DNA of 64,000 nucleotides from Deltaproteobacteria bacterium HGW-Deltaproteobacteria-15 (GTDB lineage Bacteria; Desulfobacterota; DSM-4660; Desulfatiglandales; HGW-15), in assembly GCA_002840535.1 (NCBI GenBank), contig PHBH01000016.1, forward strand, positions 1-64,000, written 5' to 3'. The translations under genes were made by a program, and so were the position numbers. The notes beneath the pieces are model-generated. The model ran no database searches. It saw nothing but the letters and a program-made list of their open reading frames with translations, and was not told where the DNA came from. Position 1 is the stretch's first letter, and the number at the start of each line of letters is the position of its first letter. Of this stretch, positions 61,727-64,000 are shown piece by piece.

Positions 61727-61754
61727 CTGATTGGAAATGGAGGGTAAGAAAACC

Positions 61755-62249
61755 ATGGGATGGTCCGGGGTCAGAAATGGGATTCGGCGCATCAGCTTCT
61801 ACGCATGCGCAACGGGGATGGTCACGCTCATACCCCTCATGCTGCTCACCTTCGCGGATGTCGCGCTGAGGAGCTTCTTCGGCAAGCCCATTCCCGGCAC
61901 CTTCGAGCTGTCCCAATACATCCTCTCCATCTTCATCCTGCTGGGTGCCGCGTACACCCAGCAGGTGAAGGGCCATGTGGGGGTGGACTTTGTCACCTCC
62001 CGGCTTTCTCCACGTCTCCGCGTGATCTGCGAGATTCTTACAACCCTGCTGAGTCTTTTCATCATAGCGGTGGTGGTCTGGCAAGGCTGGGTTCAGGGAA
62101 TTTCAGAAAAAGCCGTTTCGGACCAGTTGAGAATACCCCAGTACCCGTTCCGGGTGCTGGTTTCCATCGGGGGGCTCCTCCTGTGGCTTGAGCTTCTCAT
62201 CGATCTGATCGAGTCTTTCGGCAAAATCGGCAGGAGGAGTGCTCTGTGA
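61755..62249 (+). CDS. dctQ: TRAP transporter small membrane subunit (DctQ)
   Basis: 164 aa from ATG 61755 (GGAGGG ten nt upstream); in-frame starts at 61731 and 61737 are alternatives. Four helices with the DctQ pattern DVALRSFFGKPIPGTFELSQ and GHVGVDFV. It overlaps the DctM start by 4 bp. Confidence 0.92.
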   Translation: MGWSGVRNGIRRISFYACATGMVTLIPLMLLTFADVALRSFFGKPIPGTFELSQYILSIFILLGAAYTQQVKGHVGVDFVTSRLSPRLRVICEILTTLLSLFIIAVVVWQGWVQGISEKAVSDQLRIPQYPFRVLVSIGGLLLWLELLIDLIESFGKIGRRSAL

Positions 62250-63553
62250 ACCCCATTACAGTCGGAATTCTCGGCAGCATCATGCTGCTCGTTCTTCTCT
62301 TCCTCGGGATGCCCATCGCGTTCGTCATGATGTTCGTGGGATTCCTCGGCATCGGTTATCTGGCTTCTTTCAGCGCTGCGCTGCCGGTTGTGGCCAACAC
62401 CGTGTATGAGACGGCCTCATATTATCCATATACCATTATCCCCCTATTCATCCTGATGGGGGCGTTTGCCGGAAGCGCGGGAATTACTGCGAAGCTCTAC
62501 CAGTCTTTTGACAAGTGGTTCAGGAGGCTGCCGGGCGGACTGGGGATCGCGACCATAGCGGCATGCGCCTGCTTCGGCGCTTTGAGCGGGTCCTCGGTTG
62601 CAGCGGCAGCCGCGATGGGAACCATCGCCATTCCTGAGATGAGACGGTTCAAGTACGATCCTGCCCTGGCTGTGGGCGTTGTGGCAGCGGGCGGGACTCT
62701 CAGCTTCATGATCCCTCCTTCTCTCGGGTTCGTGGTTTACGGCATGCTGACGGAGCAGTCCATCGGAAAGCTTCTGGTCTCAGGCATTATTCCCGGCGCG
62801 GTCCTCGCCTTGGCCTTCGTATCGGTCATAATCATCAAGGTGAAGCTGAACCCCGATCTCGCGCCGGTCACTCCCGGAAGTATAAGCCGGAGGGAAAAAA
62901 TCCGCGCCTTTGGAGGGGTTTGGGAGACCCTGCTGGTCTTCCTCATTGTCATGGGCGGAATCTATCTCGGCTACGTCAACCCCACGGAGGCGGGGGCGAT
63001 CGGCGCCATGGCCCTGCTTCTGATAGTGCTCGGAAAGATGAAGCTGACCTGGAAAAGCCTCTCCGCGGCTCTTCTTGAAGCCGCCAGGATTTCGATCCTG
63101 GTGCTCTTTCTGGTTGCCGGCGCGAATGTCTTCAGCTATTTTCTTGCGCTCTCAACCATTCCCACAAGTGTTTCCTCGTGGCTGGCAGCGCTCGGAGTCT
63201 CCCCCTATCTCGTGCTTGTCATCATTGTCGTAATCTATCTGGTTCTCGGATGCTTCCTGGACGCCATCTCCATGATGGTCCTCACCATGCCGGTCATTTT
63301 CCCGGTCATCAAGGCACTCGGTTTCGATCCCCTCTGGTTCGGGGTGATATGCGTGATCATGATGGAGGCGGGTCTCATCACCCCACCGGTGGGACTCAAT
63401 GTCTATACCCTTGCGGGTGTGGTCAAAGACGTGCCCATGACGACGATTTTCAGGGGGGCATATCCTTTTCTTTTTGCCATTTTCGTGGTCACCTTTTTCA
63501 TCACGGTTTTCCCGTCCATATGTCTTTACCTTCCGTCGCTGATGGGGAGATAA
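62246..63553 (+). CDS. dctM: TRAP transporter large permease (DctM)
   Basis: 435 aa, GTG start overlapping the DctQ stop (GTGA). Typical DctM with about 12 helices: IPLFILMGAFAGSAG, CACFGALSGSSVAAAAAMG, PPSLGFVVYG and CFLDAISMMVLTMP, LITPPVGLNVY. Sodium- or proton-coupled uptake of the ligand delivered by DctP. Last gene of the cluster. Confidence 0.95.
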   Translation: MNPITVGILGSIMLLVLLFLGMPIAFVMMFVGFLGIGYLASFSAALPVVANTVYETASYYPYTIIPLFILMGAFAGSAGITAKLYQSFDKWFRRLPGGLGIATIAACACFGALSGSSVAAAAAMGTIAIPEMRRFKYDPALAVGVVAAGGTLSFMIPPSLGFVVYGMLTEQSIGKLLVSGIIPGAVLALAFVSVIIIKVKLNPDLAPVTPGSISRREKIRAFGGVWETLLVFLIVMGGIYLGYVNPTEAGAIGAMALLLIVLGKMKLTWKSLSAALLEAARISILVLFLVAGANVFSYFLALSTIPTSVSSWLAALGVSPYLVLVIIVVIYLVLGCFLDAISMMVLTMPVIFPVIKALGFDPLWFGVICVIMMEAGLITPPVGLNVYTLAGVVKDVPMTTIFRGAYPFLFAIFVVTFFITVFPSICLYLPSLMGR

Positions 63554-63594
63554 GGGAAACCGCCTGTTATCGGCACAACCCAAATTGAGGCACA

Positions 63595-63639
63595 TGCCCG
63601 GATCCGGGCAGTTGACCTTCTCTTGCCAGTAACTATTTT
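63595..63639 (+). promoter_or_regulatory. Palindrome and possible promoter before the last gene
   Basis: TGCCCGGATCCGGGCA (63595-63610) is a perfect 16-bp palindrome and may terminate or pause transcription from the TRAP genes. It is followed by TTGACC - 16 nt - TATTTT, a possible sigma-70 promoter for the gene at 63718. Confidence 0.45.
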
Positions 63640-63717
63640 TATCAGCGGGAACCAAGATGCACAGATTCCCAGGTCATTTGGAAGGGTCGAAATGACACGA
63701 AAGGGCAGGGAAACGAA

Positions 63718-64000
63718 ATGGCAGGGAAAATGAGTCGCAAAGGGATGATGACACGAGGACGGCTTGACCGTATTGCATTGGTTGCCTGGGCCGCAATTCT
63801 GCTGCTTTTCGCGGGGTGTGGCGGGGTGATGAATCTCGAAAGAACCACGCAGTTTGACTCCAGCAAGACCTTTCAGTCGGTCGTCGTCCTTCCCACCTAT
63901 GGCGGCAACCCCGATTGTAACAAGGAGTTTTGCGCAGTTCTCTTCACGGACCGGAACGCAGGCCTATATGTTCCGAGAGTCGAATCGAGGGGTCCCGGTG
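63718..64000 (+). CDS. Lipoprotein, 5' part (runs off the window)
   Basis: At least 94 codons, open to the end of the window. GGGCAGGGAAACGAA precedes ATG 63718. A basic N-terminus (SRKGMMTRGRLDR) and hydrophobic core lead to lipobox LFAG-C; the mature part begins GGVMNLERTTQFDSSKTF with later Cys residues in PDCNKEFC. The family cannot be told from this part. Confidence 0.75.
   Translation, partial: MAGKMSRKGMMTRGRLDRIALVAWAAILLLFAGCGGVMNLERTTQFDSSKTFQSVVVLPTYGGNPDCNKEFCAVLFTDRNAGLYVPRVESRGPG

Noticed and set aside
1..64000. tRNA, rRNA or phage genes
   Set aside because: No rRNA core sequence, cloverleaf with CCA-type end, integrase or structural phage protein was recognised on reading both strands; a tRNA search program would be needed to exclude a missed tRNA.

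Overview
The window looks like chromosome of an anaerobic deltaproteobacterium (Desulfobacterota; syntrophic or sulfate-reducing type). This is an inference from gene content and style: dense sigma-54 regulation, a YeiH-type putative sulfate exporter, a Tat-exported ferredoxin with a cytochrome-b-like anchor, a class-B radical SAM enzyme, TRAP uptake, an anaerobic N-heterocycle cluster, and many intergenic short-unit repeats. No rRNA, tRNA, CRISPR array, prophage or intact insertion sequence was found. Most DNA is moderately GC-rich; about 35.6-37.2 kb is visibly AT-richer and looks acquired.

Layout. 0.3-6.7 kb: a heme-c-type sensor kinase and its NtrC-type regulator face a YeiH-like transporter that has a near-perfect sigma-54 promoter. 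7.0-9.6 kb: CbiMQO-type Co/Ni importer with a CbiM-CbiN fusion. 10-18.4 kb: CorC-like protein, phosphodiester glycosidase, TreZ, a Tyr/Gly/Phe-rich secreted protein, a DacZ-like diadenylate cyclase beside a DUF421 protein, AmrS and PfkB. 18.4-25 kb: signal-transduction genes alternate with small orphan genes, and five copies of an AATACAGGA motif stand in front of them. 25.4-34.9 kb: aspartase/fumarase, B12-type radical SAM protein, chemoreceptor, lipoprotein, membrane protein, and endonuclease V (carrying REP-like insertions) convergent with an Fpg-type glycosylase. 35-38.5 kb: AT-rich lipoprotein island with a broken HTH gene. 38.6-49.6 kb: alcohol dehydrogenase; a sigma-54 activator facing a ferredoxin/membrane-anchor pair; hotdog thioesterase; and an IclR - arylsulfotransferase-like - Lpd - glutaredoxin/barrel cluster.

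49.9-63.6 kb is the highlight: a GntR regulator, a methylmalonate-semialdehyde-dehydrogenase-like ALDH, a three-subunit molybdenum hydroxylase, an enamidase, a 6-hydroxynicotinate-reductase-like protein, UPF0280 and AA_synth proteins, and a complete TRAP transporter. Together they read as a nicotinate (or related pyridine carboxylate) catabolic operon: uptake, ring hydroxylation, ring reduction, ring opening to 2-formylglutarate. The ALDH suggests an untested shortcut, decarboxylating oxidation of 2-formylglutarate to glutaryl-CoA, in place of the methyleneglutarate route of Eubacterium barkeri. The window ends inside a new lipoprotein gene.
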